From: Gossypium raimondii
Lineage: Eukaryota > Streptophyta > Magnoliopsida > Malvales > Malvaceae
Reading direction: 5' to 3'
DNA: 64,000 bases
Assembly (NCBI RefSeq): GCF_025698545.1
Contig: NC_068576.1
Span: 48,291,890 to 48,355,889, forward strand
Every line of letters starts with the position of its first letter. The stretch's first letter is position 1. A program made the position numbers and the translations under genes. The notes beneath the pieces are model-generated. The model ran no database searches, was not told the origin of the DNA, and was given only the letters and a program-made list of their open reading frames with translations. Of this stretch, positions 34,171-46,640 are shown piece after piece.

Positions 34171-35439
34171 AATCGGGAACCCTATATCCAATCGAATTTC
34201 ATTCATTCAAACGGAACTTAATATTTATCGGGTATTTTCCGGATATATGATCAAACTTCATATAAATGACCAATTACACAATTCACATACATATAATTCA
34301 ATTCAAGCATATAATTACACAATTAAGTTACACGAACTTACCTCGACAATTGTTCATGTATGTAGGCTACTAATCTGATACTTTTTTTTACCTCGATCTA
34401 GCTCTGTATTTTGTCTATCTAGATCTATACGAGTAAATTTAGCTCAATTTAATATAATTCATAACCAATTCAATTCAATTCACATTATAGGAAAAATTAT
34501 CATTTTGCCCCTATTTTTAATTAATGACAATTTCGTCCCTAGGCTCGGAAAATGAAGTTCATGCAATTTAATCCTTATTCCAAGCCTAGAAAATTTTTAC
34601 ATATAACAATAGCAGCCCATGTATTTCATAAAAATCAGAATTTTTTCATAAATTTTACATCTTTTCAATTTAGTCCCTAAATCATGTTTTCATCAGAATT
34701 CCTTTAACAAAAATTGTTTATCTATCAACAACCTTTTATTTTCTACTATGAAACTTCAAAATTCATGCATACTCATCCATGGAAAAACCCTAGTACTTTG
34801 ATAACTTTGCAAATTAATCCCCGAGATAGCTAGATTAAGCTATTACGATCTCAAAAATATAAAAATTACTAAAAACAAGACAAGATTACTTACCCAATTA
34901 AAACAAATAAGCTTGCTTGAATGCTTTTCGCTTTGCTAGGGTTTCCATGTAGTTTATTTGGGAAAGATGATGAAAATGATGATATTTTTGTTATTTAATT
35001 AAAATCTCATCTTTTATTATTCATCTTTCCAATTTAGTCTTTTCTTTATTTAATTTTCCAAGGATGACTAAGCATGCTTATATACTAACTCCTCTTAATG
35101 GTCTATTTGCCATATAAGGACCTCCAATTTTGAATTTCATAGCTATTTGATCCTTTTAGCTACTAGAATTCAACTTTTGCACTTTGTGCAATTTGGTTCT
35201 TTCCATTAAATTAAACATGAAATCAGGAAAATTTCTTTACAAAATTTTCATACGATATTTCTATCAACATGCAGACCATGAAATAATATTAAAATATTTT
35301 TCTTTTCAAATTCGGATTTGTGGTCCCAAAACCACTGTTCCGATTTCATTGAAAATGGGTTGTTACATGAAATGAAAATGCACGATTAGAAAATGATCTA
35401 TTAATAGATCGAAGCAATATTTTTGTTTTGAATGGTGAT

Positions 35440-38409
35440 TGTAACAGCCCGATTTTTTTACCCTAATCAGAACAGAGGTTTCGGGACCACAAATCCGAAT
35501 TAGAAAAATATTTTAATATTATTTTCTGTGTTTATTATGTGTGAATTTACTAGTGTGAAAATTTCGTGCTTTAATTTTGCCGTTTGAGTGTCCGATTAAA
35601 TAAAAGGATTAAATCGCGTAAAATAAAAATTTAATGGTTATTTCTAAAAAGGGGTTGAATAGTGGTTATTCTTTTAATATGGAGGTTTTGTTTTGCAATT
35701 TAACCATTAAATAGAATAGTGGGCGGCATGTGTATAATATATATAGTTTTTATATTAATTATAAATGTTATAATATATATTATATTATAATATTATAATT
35801 AAACAAATAAAGACCACCATAATCTTTTATTTCATTATCATCTAATCGAAACTAAGAAAAGAAAATAAAAGAAGAACAACCAAGCTATTCGGCCATCTTT
35901 GTTGCTTGATTTAAGGTATGTTTGGTTTCGGTTTTTGATGATTTTTCCGTTTTTGTGATCGTTGCTTCGTGTTATATCTAGCCCATGCTTTAATTTTAGA
36001 ATTTAATAGTGATTTTGAGACATGCCATTTATGAATACTTGAGCTTGGTAATAGTTGATGATGAAATATGAAAGATATGTGATAGATTATAATGTGTGTT
36101 CTTGAATTTTTGATGAATTTAATTATTTGGGATTAATTTGTAAGAAAATATTTAATTGAGGGACTAAAAGGTAAAATAAATGACATGCAAGGATCTATAT
36201 GGGTCTAGGAAATATTCGGCCAAAACATAGTGTGGTCAATTTGAAATATTTTGTGTTTTGTACAATTTAGACTAAATTGTAAAAATGTTAAATAGTAGGA
36301 GTAAAATGGTAAATTGTCCATTTATGTGTTGTTGGACAAAATTGAATGAAATTATATTTGAATGAGTTCGATTTGAATGTGTTTAGATCAAGAATTAAAG
36401 AAATCAGACTTGGATCGGGGGAAGACTAAAGTCGTTGACTAATCGTTCCGTTTCGATTATCGTTGTCAGAGGTAAGTCTATTAGCAATTTAAAAGTTATT
36501 AAATCAATATTTATACATGTATATCGATGGCATACTTGATGAGCTGTAATTGAATGTTTATAATTTGAAGTATAAGTATGAATTTTATATAAGTATTTGA
36601 TAGTTTGAATATACAAGTATAATCTTGTATAAGTTTATGAGTTAAATTATAGGTTTAAATTTTATATAAGTAAAGGTGAGATTCGGATAGACATGTATAT
36701 ATATGAAAATCTCTTGTAATGAAATTAGGTATGAAATTATACATGTATATGATAGATTCAAAATATATGTAATAGCATGAATAAACTTTGAATTTAGATA
36801 AAGGTACGAATAGGTATATATTTATATTTATAATTATATACATAATGATCGAATATATATACATATGTGTATATATATATAGTTTTTAATTTAGTGGAAG
36901 TATGAATGTTGTATATGTATAAATTCTTGGTTTTAATCCAAGGTAAGTATATATATGTATATTAGGTTCGAATATATGTGTATATATATGTATAAACTCT
37001 TAGATTTGATTAAGATATGTAACTTATATTTATATATGTGAGTTGGTAATTATATATATATATATGTTATATTCGAATGATCGGTATACATACATGTATA
37101 TGATTTTATAGTGAAATTAGGTATGACAATTATACAATGTTACATGAGGTTCGGTTATGTTAATATACAAGTATATATTCTTGTAATGAATTATGTATGT
37201 TTATTCATGTAAAGTTCTTGAATAGCATTGGAAGTATGAAATTATTGAGTGGAATTGATGTTTGAATTGAGTGGAATTGATGTTTGAACTTTATATTATC
37301 TATGTTATTTAAAGATATGGTTTATAAATTATTGAGCTGAATTTTAAGTGGATTTTATATACAAATATGATATACAACTTCTGTGAATTGAGATTCTTTT
37401 GTTAAAGCTCAGTTCTAATCTGATTTATTGCCAGTGAAATAATTCAGATTTTATGTCTAGCAGGCTTTATGCCGGAGAAATTATTCAGACTATACGTCTA
37501 GCAGGCTTAATGCTGGTGATACATTTCGAACTATAAGTCTAGCAGGCTAAAAGCCGGTGTACCGAATCAGGTTTTAAAACCTAGCAGGCTAAGTGCCAGT
37601 GAAGCTGTTTAAATTATGTGAGAATATGCAATTGATATAGCTATGATTTTGGTTATATTAAATTGATGAGCATATATATATTCGGTCTAAACAATTATTA
37701 AATATCTACATATATGTGCATTCGGTATATGCATATATTAAATATATATGCATTTGGTATATGCATTTGATAAGCAATTGATATATATATATATATATAT
37801 TCGCAAATGCATTTGATAAGTATATATATGTATTTGAGGTGTATATACATTTGTTTATAAGTATTTGATGAATATGTTTGCATTCGGTTATAATGTTTAT
37901 TAGGTATGTATATTTGATTATAAATAAAATGGTTTAAAGACAGCAAATGCTAATAAAATAATTATTTGTGTTAATTACGAATTCAGTGAATTTGATTTGG
38001 AAATTACATGACTTATATATATATATATATATTAGTTATGTTATAGACTTACTAAGCTATATAAGCTTACTTTGTTCGTTTACGTCTCTCTGTTTTATAG
38101 ATTTTAGATCAAGCTTCAAGCTCGGGGATCGTCAACAAGTTCATCACCTTATCTATTATCTCGGTATTTTAAATATTTAAATTCTAACTATGGCATGTAT
38201 AGACTAGATAAATGTTTTGAAGGTTGTATTTTGTTGTATTATATATGATTATAATAGCCATACTAAAATGGTTTATTTTCTTATGGATTTGCTAGTTTGC
38301 AATGTCTATATTAGTTAGATTTTAATGTCTTTGTTTAAGGATGGTTGTGTTTGTTCAGTAATGCCTCGTAATCCTAATTCGGCGACGGATACGGGTTAGG
38401 GGTGTTACA
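35440..38409 (+). mobile_element. Complete Gypsy-type solo LTR, 2970 bp
   Basis: Starts TGTAACAGCCCG and ends GGGTTAGGGGTGTTACA, with target duplication GTGAT at 35435-35439 and 38410-38414. There is no internal coding region, primer site or second LTR, so it is a solo LTR. Inside are an exon-like stretch with donor AAG|GTATGT at 35916, a four-unit tandem repeat at 37431-37612 and an acceptor TTTTATAG at 38093-38100 followed by CAAGCTTCAAGCTCGGGG. This is consistent with an intron contained within the LTR transcript. Confidence 0.82.
37431..37612 (+). repeat. Four 41-bp tandem repeats inside the solo LTR
   Basis: CTAGCAGGCT recurs at 37457, 37498, 37539 and 37581, each followed by a GCCGGTG-like stretch. 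Confidence 0.85.
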
Positions 38410-39529
38410 GTGATGACATTGTTCAAATAGTAGTTGAATAGATTTTTATCCAATAGAAGCATTATGACTATTTGGGAAAACTTTACTGAACCAAAAAGTT
38501 ATGTTATTGAATCTAACAGTTGCTTTTAAAAGGTTGAGCTGAAATGATTTTTTAAAACCAAAAAGTGCAACTTGAAAAGTAACGTTTTTAAAGAGTCACT
38601 TATGCATCTATCATAACATTATAAAATAAACAATAAATTTGGAAAATTGAAATTTAATTCATTCCATCCAATTTGTGAGTGAAATTTTGAGTACAAGAGT
38701 ATTCTTTATTTTTATGACGTATATTTAATTTGAGATATGAAATTATTTCTTTATTTAAATCATGATATTACTAACTAGCATTTGGATTATATTGATGAGA
38801 CAACATTTTCATTGCTAAAATGAAAGTTTGTAGATTGTTGTTTTTATTAAATAACCTTAAGCTAAATGTGTTTTATATATTATTGCACATATTTTATTCT
38901 ATGTTATAAAGTTTAGACTAGAAAAGAAATAAATCATAAGTTTATTGACTTAATTTTTAAACATATATAACATTTTGGTGTAAAATTGGTAATAGAATAA
39001 TAGTTTAAGTAGCACACGAGACCAAAAAAAAATGTTTAGATATCAAAATGAGAAAAAAAAAATAAAAGATGGTATAGTTTAGGTTTAAGTGAAAATGTAT
39101 AGCATACGTAATTTGGTGAAAGGCCCAAAGCTGCAAGAGGTAACAAAATATATGAAGTTTTCATAATAGGCCCACTTCAATTTTAGTCCCAGATGGGTTG
39201 GACATCTCTCTATTTTAACCTAACTTTCTCATTTTTGTGGAAACCCCCCAAGGAGTGAGATTTGACTTGGGAAGCTCAACTTTTCTTCGAAATTCATCAT
39301 AATACATATAAATCAAAAATTAATTGATGTTTTGATTAACATGAAAACTTGAAAAATGTGAATCTTGACATATTATTATTTATTGTAACCAAAAAAAACT
39401 GAGTTGTTACCTAATTTTTGAAGAACAGCAGTACTTGTTCAATATTTGCTTTAACCACCAAAAAGGTAAACGCTCTGCTCTACCCCAACTATTTGTACAA
39501 ATTTCCAAAATCAGCTTATTTTAATAATA
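38410..39529. other. AT-rich spacer without a gene
   Basis: No motif or credible frame is visible. Confidence 0.3.
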
Positions 39530-40070
39530 AACAGTAGTATATAAAGAAAAAGGATGCTTGTTAGACTGTTAAACCGCCCACGCGGCCGACCAAAATTAAT
39601 CTAATATCTTTTTAAGGGCTTTTTAAAGCGCCCTAAGTATCCCATTAAATTAATACTACTGCAACTATCAGTTGACTCTCTTTGCACCGAAAGATACCTT
39701 TTTATCTCTTCTATACGTGTACCCTGTTTATAATAAAATAAAGCAACCATTCCTCCACTCAACAGGACACGTGTACCATCAACAAAACGTGCCTATCGCC
39801 TGAATGTTTCCCAAGTGTCCAAAATCTATTGCATTGTTTTCAGCTTAGTCAAAGACAAAAGAAAGGCCCTTTTTAGTGGGTGGTGAGGACCCACTTTTAA
39901 TTTTTATGGAGCTGACGTGCGCTTTTAAACTAAGCGAGGCTTAATTTTTAGATTTTGTGAAGCTGAGCTGGAATGATTGCAGCGTGGAATTAGTCCAATA
40001 GGAGCAGGCCACGTAAGAAAATGACTATAAGCCTAATCAGTCAATGCTTGCTTTTCCCTCTCTCTTTTTT
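39530..40070. other. Low-repeat island with several ACGT-core motifs and no gene
   Basis: This is one of few stretches in 27-48 kb not resembling a transposon. It contains ACACGTGTACC, ATACGTGTACC, AACGTGCC, GACGTGCG and CCACGTAAG (G-box or ABRE-like cores) within 400 bp, plus several TTGAC cores. It reads like a plant promoter, but no gene follows on either strand. Confidence 0.35.
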
Positions 40071-40789
40071 GGATTTTTATTATATTTATAATCATAGAAG
40101 CTTTGGGTCAAACTGGGCTGTTTAATCAAACTTAATCTCTTAATACAACCTAAAACATTAAGGATTCATAGTTCCAACATTGCCATCACTCATTTGCTAG
40201 CTTTATTATGGTTGAGTTCCAAATTTGGGTGTAGGGAGTTTTAGTTGTGTTATATATAATGAAGTTATTATAATAATACTTTTCATCAACAAAATTATAT
40301 ATCCAAGGACGAATCACGTGCTAATAATATGGGGAAAAAAACATGGTTTGCCCTAAATATTACAAGTCAAAGAAGTCATTCTATTCATCTACCTCCACCA
40401 TTTTGCCCTTTTCTACAATCACCTTTTATGAAATCTTTACCTTTGTGTGATTTTTTTACGATTGTAGAATATTATTAATTCATATCTGGGAGAAATTAGA
40501 TAAGAAAAAACCCTTTTCAAATATAATCTAGTTTGATTTTAACATTTAAAACTTCACTTTTAACTTTTTTTCAATTATAAAACAATTTAAATAATATTCA
40601 CACTAAACACTAAATATGCAAAATATATAATGACAAAGTTGGAAATTTGTTTTAGAATTATAGTTAAACTATTAACTTATTATTTCGAAATTTTTAAAAG
40701 AATTAAACTAAAGTTTTATTATCTTGAGAGGGCAAAGTGCAATTGTAAGAGACTAAAATAAAATTATATCGTTTTGGTAGAGGCCGAAC

Positions 40790-41060
40790 CTTTTCGTACT
40801 CCATCAATGTCTAAGGTTGTTGCAATCGGACCAAACCAATTGATTAGATCGAAAATCAGTTGGTATATCAATTCGAGGCAAGCAAAGTAATCGATTGTTC
40901 CTAAATCGATAGAATTAATTCAATTGGTTGAATTGAGTTATATATATATATATATTATTTTTATGATTTTGTATAATTTAATTAATTGAAACTAGACTGT
41001 TAGCCTGACCGATTCGGCCATCAATCTAGTTCCACAAACATTGTTGGTCTGAACGAGACC
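40790..41060. repeat. Dispersed repeat rich in AACCAATTGATT/GGTT-type phrases
   Basis: Similar wording ('aaaccaattgatt', 'tcaattggttgaat', 'gaccgattcggcc') recurs at 42700-43020. Likely old MITE copies; ends not resolved. Confidence 0.3.
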
Positions 41061-41078
41061 CTATATATATTAAAAAGG

Positions 41079-41370
41079 TTAAAATATGTTACAAGTCCTT
41101 GTACTCTTAGTAAATTTGGAATTGAGTCTTTATACATTTATTTTCAAGAATTTAATCTGTCAAAAATAGGTTAAATTGTTAATACAATTAAATTTTTTGT
41201 TAAATTTGATAGACATTTTAAAATTAAAAACCATGTAATTAAAAGAAGATATTGTAATTAACTTGAATTTAACAAAAGAATTTTAACTACATTAATAATT
41301 AAACATAATTTTGAATTAAAAATAAGAAAAATAAATTCGATAAATTCAGTTGAATTACCCGATGCATGTG
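41079..41370. repeat. Dispersed repeat, second copy of the 6391-6600 family
   Basis: 'atgttacaagtccttgtactcttagtaaatttggaattgagtc' (split phrase) parallels 6405-6445. Non-coding. Confidence 0.4.
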
Positions 41371-42049
41371 TAGCTTAAATAATTCAGTAGTTACCATGAC
41401 TACTTGTATTGGTAACAAAAGAAGAAGGGAGCTCATTTCATAAATATCATAATATTTAAGGACTAAAAAGGGGAAGAATGCGGTTTGAAATATCAGATGT
41501 ATTCAACAAAATTATTACCTGAACCCATATTTTTAATTAGTTATAATATTTTAGTAGTCATATATAATTAATCTAAGAATGAGTTATATCTCTTAGTTAC
41601 AAAAATTGTATCTTTTATTTCTTAATCAAAATGTGTGACTATTGAGTATAAATTTATTAAAAGATGTGCTTCTCTGAATGACTTTATGAATAAACATGAA
41701 ATTTCCTATAAATAACACAATGATTTCATTTGAAACGGCCTATAAAAACTTTGAAATAAAATTTCATTCTATTCTCCCACATAAATTGACATTCATGTTA
41801 TACATTACTCTACAATCAGTTGATTGTTTTTGTTTATGGAAAACACATCATTTATGGCTTTCATTATATTCTCGAGATTTATTTACTTATAACTCATTTG
41901 CGTACTAAAACATATGATAGTAACAAATAAAACCTTAAAGATGGTGACTTGATACACGTTTCATACTTTGTCAAATTAAAATAAATAAATTTAGAAGACT
42001 GTGCTTATACAAAGGGATGAACCTTTATTCTTAGTAAAGATGTTATTTT

Positions 42050-42500
42050 TGAGATTTCAAGAAATACCCATGTATTATTGATTCCACTCGGCAACTAAAT
42101 ACATTGTATTACCTAATGCATCTAAAGAAGTTGAATGGTTAAAAAAATTGTTTTATAATGTACTTTTATGGCTTAAGCCAATTTCACTAATTTCTAAGTG
42201 AGATTATTCTAGCAACAACATATAACCAAGTATATAATGAAAAGTAAAAGCACGTTAGGCTAAGACGTTGTTACGTCCAACAATTAACTTACGATGGAGC
42301 ATCACTATTAATTTTATGAGGTTAAGTGAAAACTTAACCAAAAGTATTGCTAGAGATATAATAAATAAGACCTCAAGAGGGATGGGACTAGAGCCCATTA
42401 GTTCGACTCACCCAAAACAAAAAGTCAACTTGATGTTTGATACAATGTCAAGTTTTAAGTTCAATGAGACAAAACCATCTCAAGGTAAAAATGTTGGATA
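42050..42500 (+). pseudogene. copia RNase H / Pol C-terminus relic
   Basis: The frame reads STKYIVLPNASKEVEWLKKL, then PISLIS, and later SENLTKSIARDIINKTSRGM. This parallels the copia Pol end (SEAEYIAL-ASKE-EWLK..., NLADPLTKGL-RD-V-TSRGMGL). Several stops interrupt it. No LTR is clearly attached. The annotated-looking 79-codon frame from 42268 is its tail. Confidence 0.72.
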
Positions 42501-42699
42501 CCTATAATGATAAGGAAATAATGAATAATTTACTCTTAATGGATTCAAAGTATAAATATGTTAGAATGATATAATTGTGTAAATACTCTTGACTAGATTT
42601 ACCTAAATGAGTGTGAGGTTGGCTGCCACTAGGAACTTAATCGATTGGTGTTGAAATCGTTATGTGAGATTTGTTTAGTTAATCAAATAGAATAACTAG

Positions 42700-43020
42700 T
42701 TCAAAGCAATAATTTAAAAATCAGGCCGATGATTGAACCAATCAAACCATTGATTATCGGTTAAACCAGTTTAACCATCGGTCCAATAATAATTAAATAA
42801 ACAATTTAAAAATTCATAAATATTAGAATATATTAAATATTTCATAAACTGGTTCAATCGGTTCAATTGTTAGTTTTTTATTCCAGTTTTGACTTTTTAC
42901 TAGTTTTGAGTGGTTCGCTTAGAGGCCAATTCAATCCCTTTGTCTAAACAGATATATTGGTTCCTAGTCCAACCAATTCGATTCCAAAAACATTGATTCA
43001 AAGCATAGTCTACTATGCAA
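42700..43020. repeat. Dispersed GGTTCAATCGGTT-type repeat
   Basis: Alternating GGTTAAACC / AACCGGTT-like words form a loose fold-back structure similar to 40790-41060. Boundaries not resolved. Confidence 0.3.
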
Positions 43021-43129
43021 TTTTCATCAACATGTTTTCAATCATTAAGTGAAGGTTCCATTGTAATGCATCTTCATTTGTGCAATTAATTTTTAATATT
43101 ATCAAAATCTAAAATATTTTGAAAATGGG

Positions 43130-46100
43130 AGGAGACATTAAAGCATGTATAAGCAAGCTATCTACACAAACAAGCCATTAAAGCATCACTACACACAACT
43201 TAAACTCCTATTACATGCCATATGAGCCAAGATGTTTATGAAGTCTACCAAAAGTGTTTCCAAATAATGTGATTTCTGGAGTTGACTCGATCTCCCGGTT
43301 CCACAAAACGTAGTCTACAAAGAAAACAAGAAAACTAGTAAACTTACGTAAAGCTTAGTAAGTTCATCGATAAAATGATATAACTTACCGAATTTAAACA
43401 CAATAATTCAAACAATAGATTAATAAATAGTGTTCCAGTCACAAGATTAATAACAGTATTCCTGTCAATCATAGTTCACAACAAGTAAGAAATACTCAAA
43501 TTTTAAAACGAATTAATAATCAATGCCTGATGAATGATACACGAATACGGGTACACGGTTAAACATTTAAGAATAGGCCAAACGCTCATATGAGCTAATC
43601 CAACCGATAACACGCCTCGGTACCAAGTGCCTAGCCCGTAGGCTAACATTTGTCCCCGATAACATGCCAAAAAAATACTAAAATATAACACGATAGTCCG
43701 CAACAAATACATGATTTCGATATATTCAGTAAACAGAAGATATACAAAGTCATCATCACATCTCATATCAATCGCATACAACACGCAAAATAACCTATTG
43801 GCATGCCAATCGTATTCTATCCTACGTTCATTGGCTCAGAAGATTTTAACGATATTCAATGCTATAATGATTTGTCATCCAAATCTCATCTGCATACATA
43901 ATAGTAATATCCAAGTCACAGCAAATTATTTCATCAAAAAATGCAACTAAAAGTATTAGATTTAAAGGAGCGAACTTACAAGACTAATCCACAATGACAA
44001 CGAAGGTACATGGGATATTCCACTATTTTCTCTTTTCCACGGCTCTCAATGCGTTCTTGATCTAGAATATTAATTTCATTCAATTAACTATATTAACAAC
44101 AAAATTAAATCATTTCAAGCAATTAAGTCCTTTTTGATATTTAACAAAATTACCCTCAACATTTTAGTTTTATTCAATTTAGTCCCTAGGCCCTAATCAT
44201 GCAAATTAACCATTTTTATTTTAAACCCACCTTGACTGAATCTCTTAGGGCCTCTCTACAGCTCCTATTTGTTGTTATTTCAAAATAAATCCTTGTAATT
44301 AATTACCTTTAACAATTTAGTCCTTTAACGTTAAAATCATCAAAAATTACTTTACAAAATAGTCCAATCTAACACCAAAGCTTAATAATCTTCAACAAAC
44401 ATTCAAGAAACAACTCAACTCTTCAATGACAAAAGTTATAGAGTTTGACAGTTTTACGAATTGGTCATCAGGTTAGCCAGATTAAGCTAATACGAGCTCA
44501 AAAACATAAAAATTACTAAAAACAGGCTAAATTTCACTTACCAAAAGGAGATTAAAGCTTGACAGAAGCTTTCCCAACCCTAACAATGGCTATTTGGATT
44601 TTCTTCCATGAAGAAGAAAAGAAAATGTTCATATTATCATTTAATTTCTTTAATTTTAACTTAAATTAACTCAACTCTTCAATGACAAAAGTTATAGCGT
44701 TTGATAGTTTTACGAATTGGTCATCAGGTTATCTAGATTAAGCTAATACAAGTTCAAAAACATAAAAATTACTAAAAACAAGCTAAATTTCACTTACCAA
44801 AAGGAGATTAAAGCTTGACAGAAGCTTTCCCAACCCTAACAATGGCTATTTGGATTTTCTTCCATGAAGAAGAAAAGAAAATGTTCATATTATCATTTAA
44901 TTTCTTTAATTTTAACTTAAATTAACTCAACTCTTCAATGACAAAAGTTATAGCGTTTGATAGTTTTACGAATTGGTCATCAGGTTAGCTAGATTAAGCT
45001 AATACGAGCTCAAAAACATAAAAATTACAAAAAACAAGCTAAATTTCACTTACCAAAAGGAGATTAAAGCTTGACAGAAGCTTTCCCAACCCTAACAATG
45101 GCTATTTGGATTTTCTTCCATGAAGAAGAAAAGAAAATGTTCATATTATCATTTAATTTCTTTAATTTTAACTTAAATTAACTCAACTCTTCAATGACAA
45201 AAGTTATAGCGTTTGATAGTTTTACGAATTGGTCATCAGGTTAGCTAGATTAAGCTAATACAAGTTCAAAAACATAAAAATTACTAAAAACAAGCTAAAT
45301 TTCACTTACCAAAAGGAGATTAAAGCTTGACAGAAGCTTTCCCAACCCTAACAATGGCTATTTGGATTTTCTTCCATGAAGAAGAAAAGAAAATGTTCAT
45401 ATTATCATTTAATTTCTTTAATTTTAACTTAAATTAACTCAACTCTTCAATGACAAAAGTTATAGCGTTTGATAGTTTTGAATTGGTCATCGAGTTAGCT
45501 AGATTAAGCTAATCTGAGCTCAAAAACATAAAATTACTAAAAACAAGCTAAATTTCACTTACCAAAAGGAGATTAAAGCTTGATGAAGCTTTCCCAACCC
45601 TAACAATGGCTATTTGGATTTTCTTCCATGAAGAAGAAAAGAAAATGTTCATATTATCATTTAATTTCTTTAATTTTAACTTAAATTTTAACTATTTACT
45701 AAATTACCATTTTATTACAACTTATAAAATTACCAAATCATGTCCATATATGTCCATAATATAAGTATATGGTTTAGTTACCATCTAAGGAGTGCTTAAT
45801 TGCACAATTGGTCCTTCAATTATTTTAATTTATTAGTTAATTAAACTTTATTTCAATTTAACCCCAAATTAATCAGGACTAAGCAAATAACCCAAAATCT
45901 AGTGGATCAAACATATCCACTATTGCTTGGACTTTTTGACTATGGTTTAATCACCATTTTAGTCCCTTTACTATTTTAAATCTATAGTGATTAACTTTTA
46001 CCTCTTTTATAATTTAATCCTTTTGCCTTAATTAAGCAACCAATCGTCAAAATTACTGGACCAAACTTTAATTCACCTATAATACGACTTTGTAAATATT

Positions 46101-46356
46101 TAATAAAAGTATTCACGAGCCCGGATTACAGAAACGGGTCCCGATACCTCATTTTCTAAAACAACTTGACTTCCGAAACAACCACTCATACTAACCATTA
46201 ATGATTTAATTCAATTAGTTAAAATTCATCAAATTAAATTTTGATATAAAATTATTATTGACTCGTTTAATTTAAATACTAATTATACGAACTTACTCGT
46301 CAGATTTGTGGTTCTGAAACCACTGTTTCGATACTACTAAAAAATAAGTTGTTACG
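43130..46356 (-). mobile_element. Gypsy-type LTR in minus orientation with an internal 5-copy tandem array
   Basis: On the minus strand it starts (C)GTAACAACTTATTTTTTAG at 46356, followed by GTGGTTTCAGAACCACAAAT, the same opening as the LTR ending at 35367. The first base pair is mutated (TGTTACG for TGTTACA on the plus strand). The TTACTAAGC block with its acceptor region lies near 43330-43380. The far end near 43130 lacks the expected terminus, so it is truncated or worn. No coding domain. Confidence 0.6.
44412..45687 (-). repeat. Five tandem copies of a 256-bp LTR block
   Basis: The unit starting AACTCAACTCTTCAATGAC begins at 44412, 44668, 44924, 45180 and 45436, an exact 256-bp period. 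Copies 1-4 differ by only a few bases; copy 5 has small deletions. On the minus strand each unit holds an exon-like stretch (ATGGAAGAAAATCC...CAACC...) ending in a strong donor CTTTTG|GTAAGTG, the position where related LTRs carry a single donor. Confidence 0.95.
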
Positions 46357-46389
46357 AGAGGTATGACAATTCAATTAAATACTTACTCG

Positions 46390-46640
46390 AATAGTTATGA
46401 TTATTACCAAAAATTGTGACCATCCAAATAGACAACTATTAAGATGGTTATGTAGTTGCGTCTTTATATGATCATTAGTGGAATTTCCTACAAATAGGAT
46501 AAATATTTCACTTGCTATATCACATAAAAAAACCTTCAAAACAAAGTCTCATTTTGTTCTCTTAATCTTCTAGTTTTCATAAATTGTGTTATAAAAAGTT
46601 ACTGTAGGAGTTATTTAAAGAAATTAATATTTTGTTATAC
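46390..46640 (+). repeat. copia-type LTR fragment
   Basis: TTCCTACAAATAGGATAAATA, a CTCATTTTGTTCTC stretch and 'gttataaaaagttactgtaggagttatttaaagaaatt' phrasing resemble 30860-30910 and the region near 41690-41790. Confidence 0.35.

Larger units (their letters stand above)
31442..35367 (-). mobile_element. Gypsy-type LTR in minus orientation, probably 3'-truncated, split by a nested insertion
   Basis: On the minus strand it begins TGTAACAACCCATTTTCAAT (right end 35367), followed by GTGGTTTTGGGACCACAAAT. It contains an exon-like stretch with donor GG|GTAAGT near 34890, a cluster of short tandem repeats (33815-34170), and a TTATAG acceptor with downstream block near 33400. A GGCCGTGTG-rich tail lies near 31450-31650. 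The same order is seen in the complete LTR at 35440-38409. The expected GGGGTGTTACA end is absent at the left, so that end is truncated or diverged. A TGAAA pair at 31437-31441 and 35368-35372 could be a target duplication but may be chance. Confidence 0.6.

Noticed and set aside
36404..37946. Several minus-strand frames rich in Y and I
   Set aside because: They arise from TATATG-type low-complexity sequence inside the solo LTR.
44412..45687. Regular repeats that could suggest a CRISPR-like array
   Set aside because: The unit is 256 bp with no unique spacers, inside a plant LTR; it is a tandem duplication.
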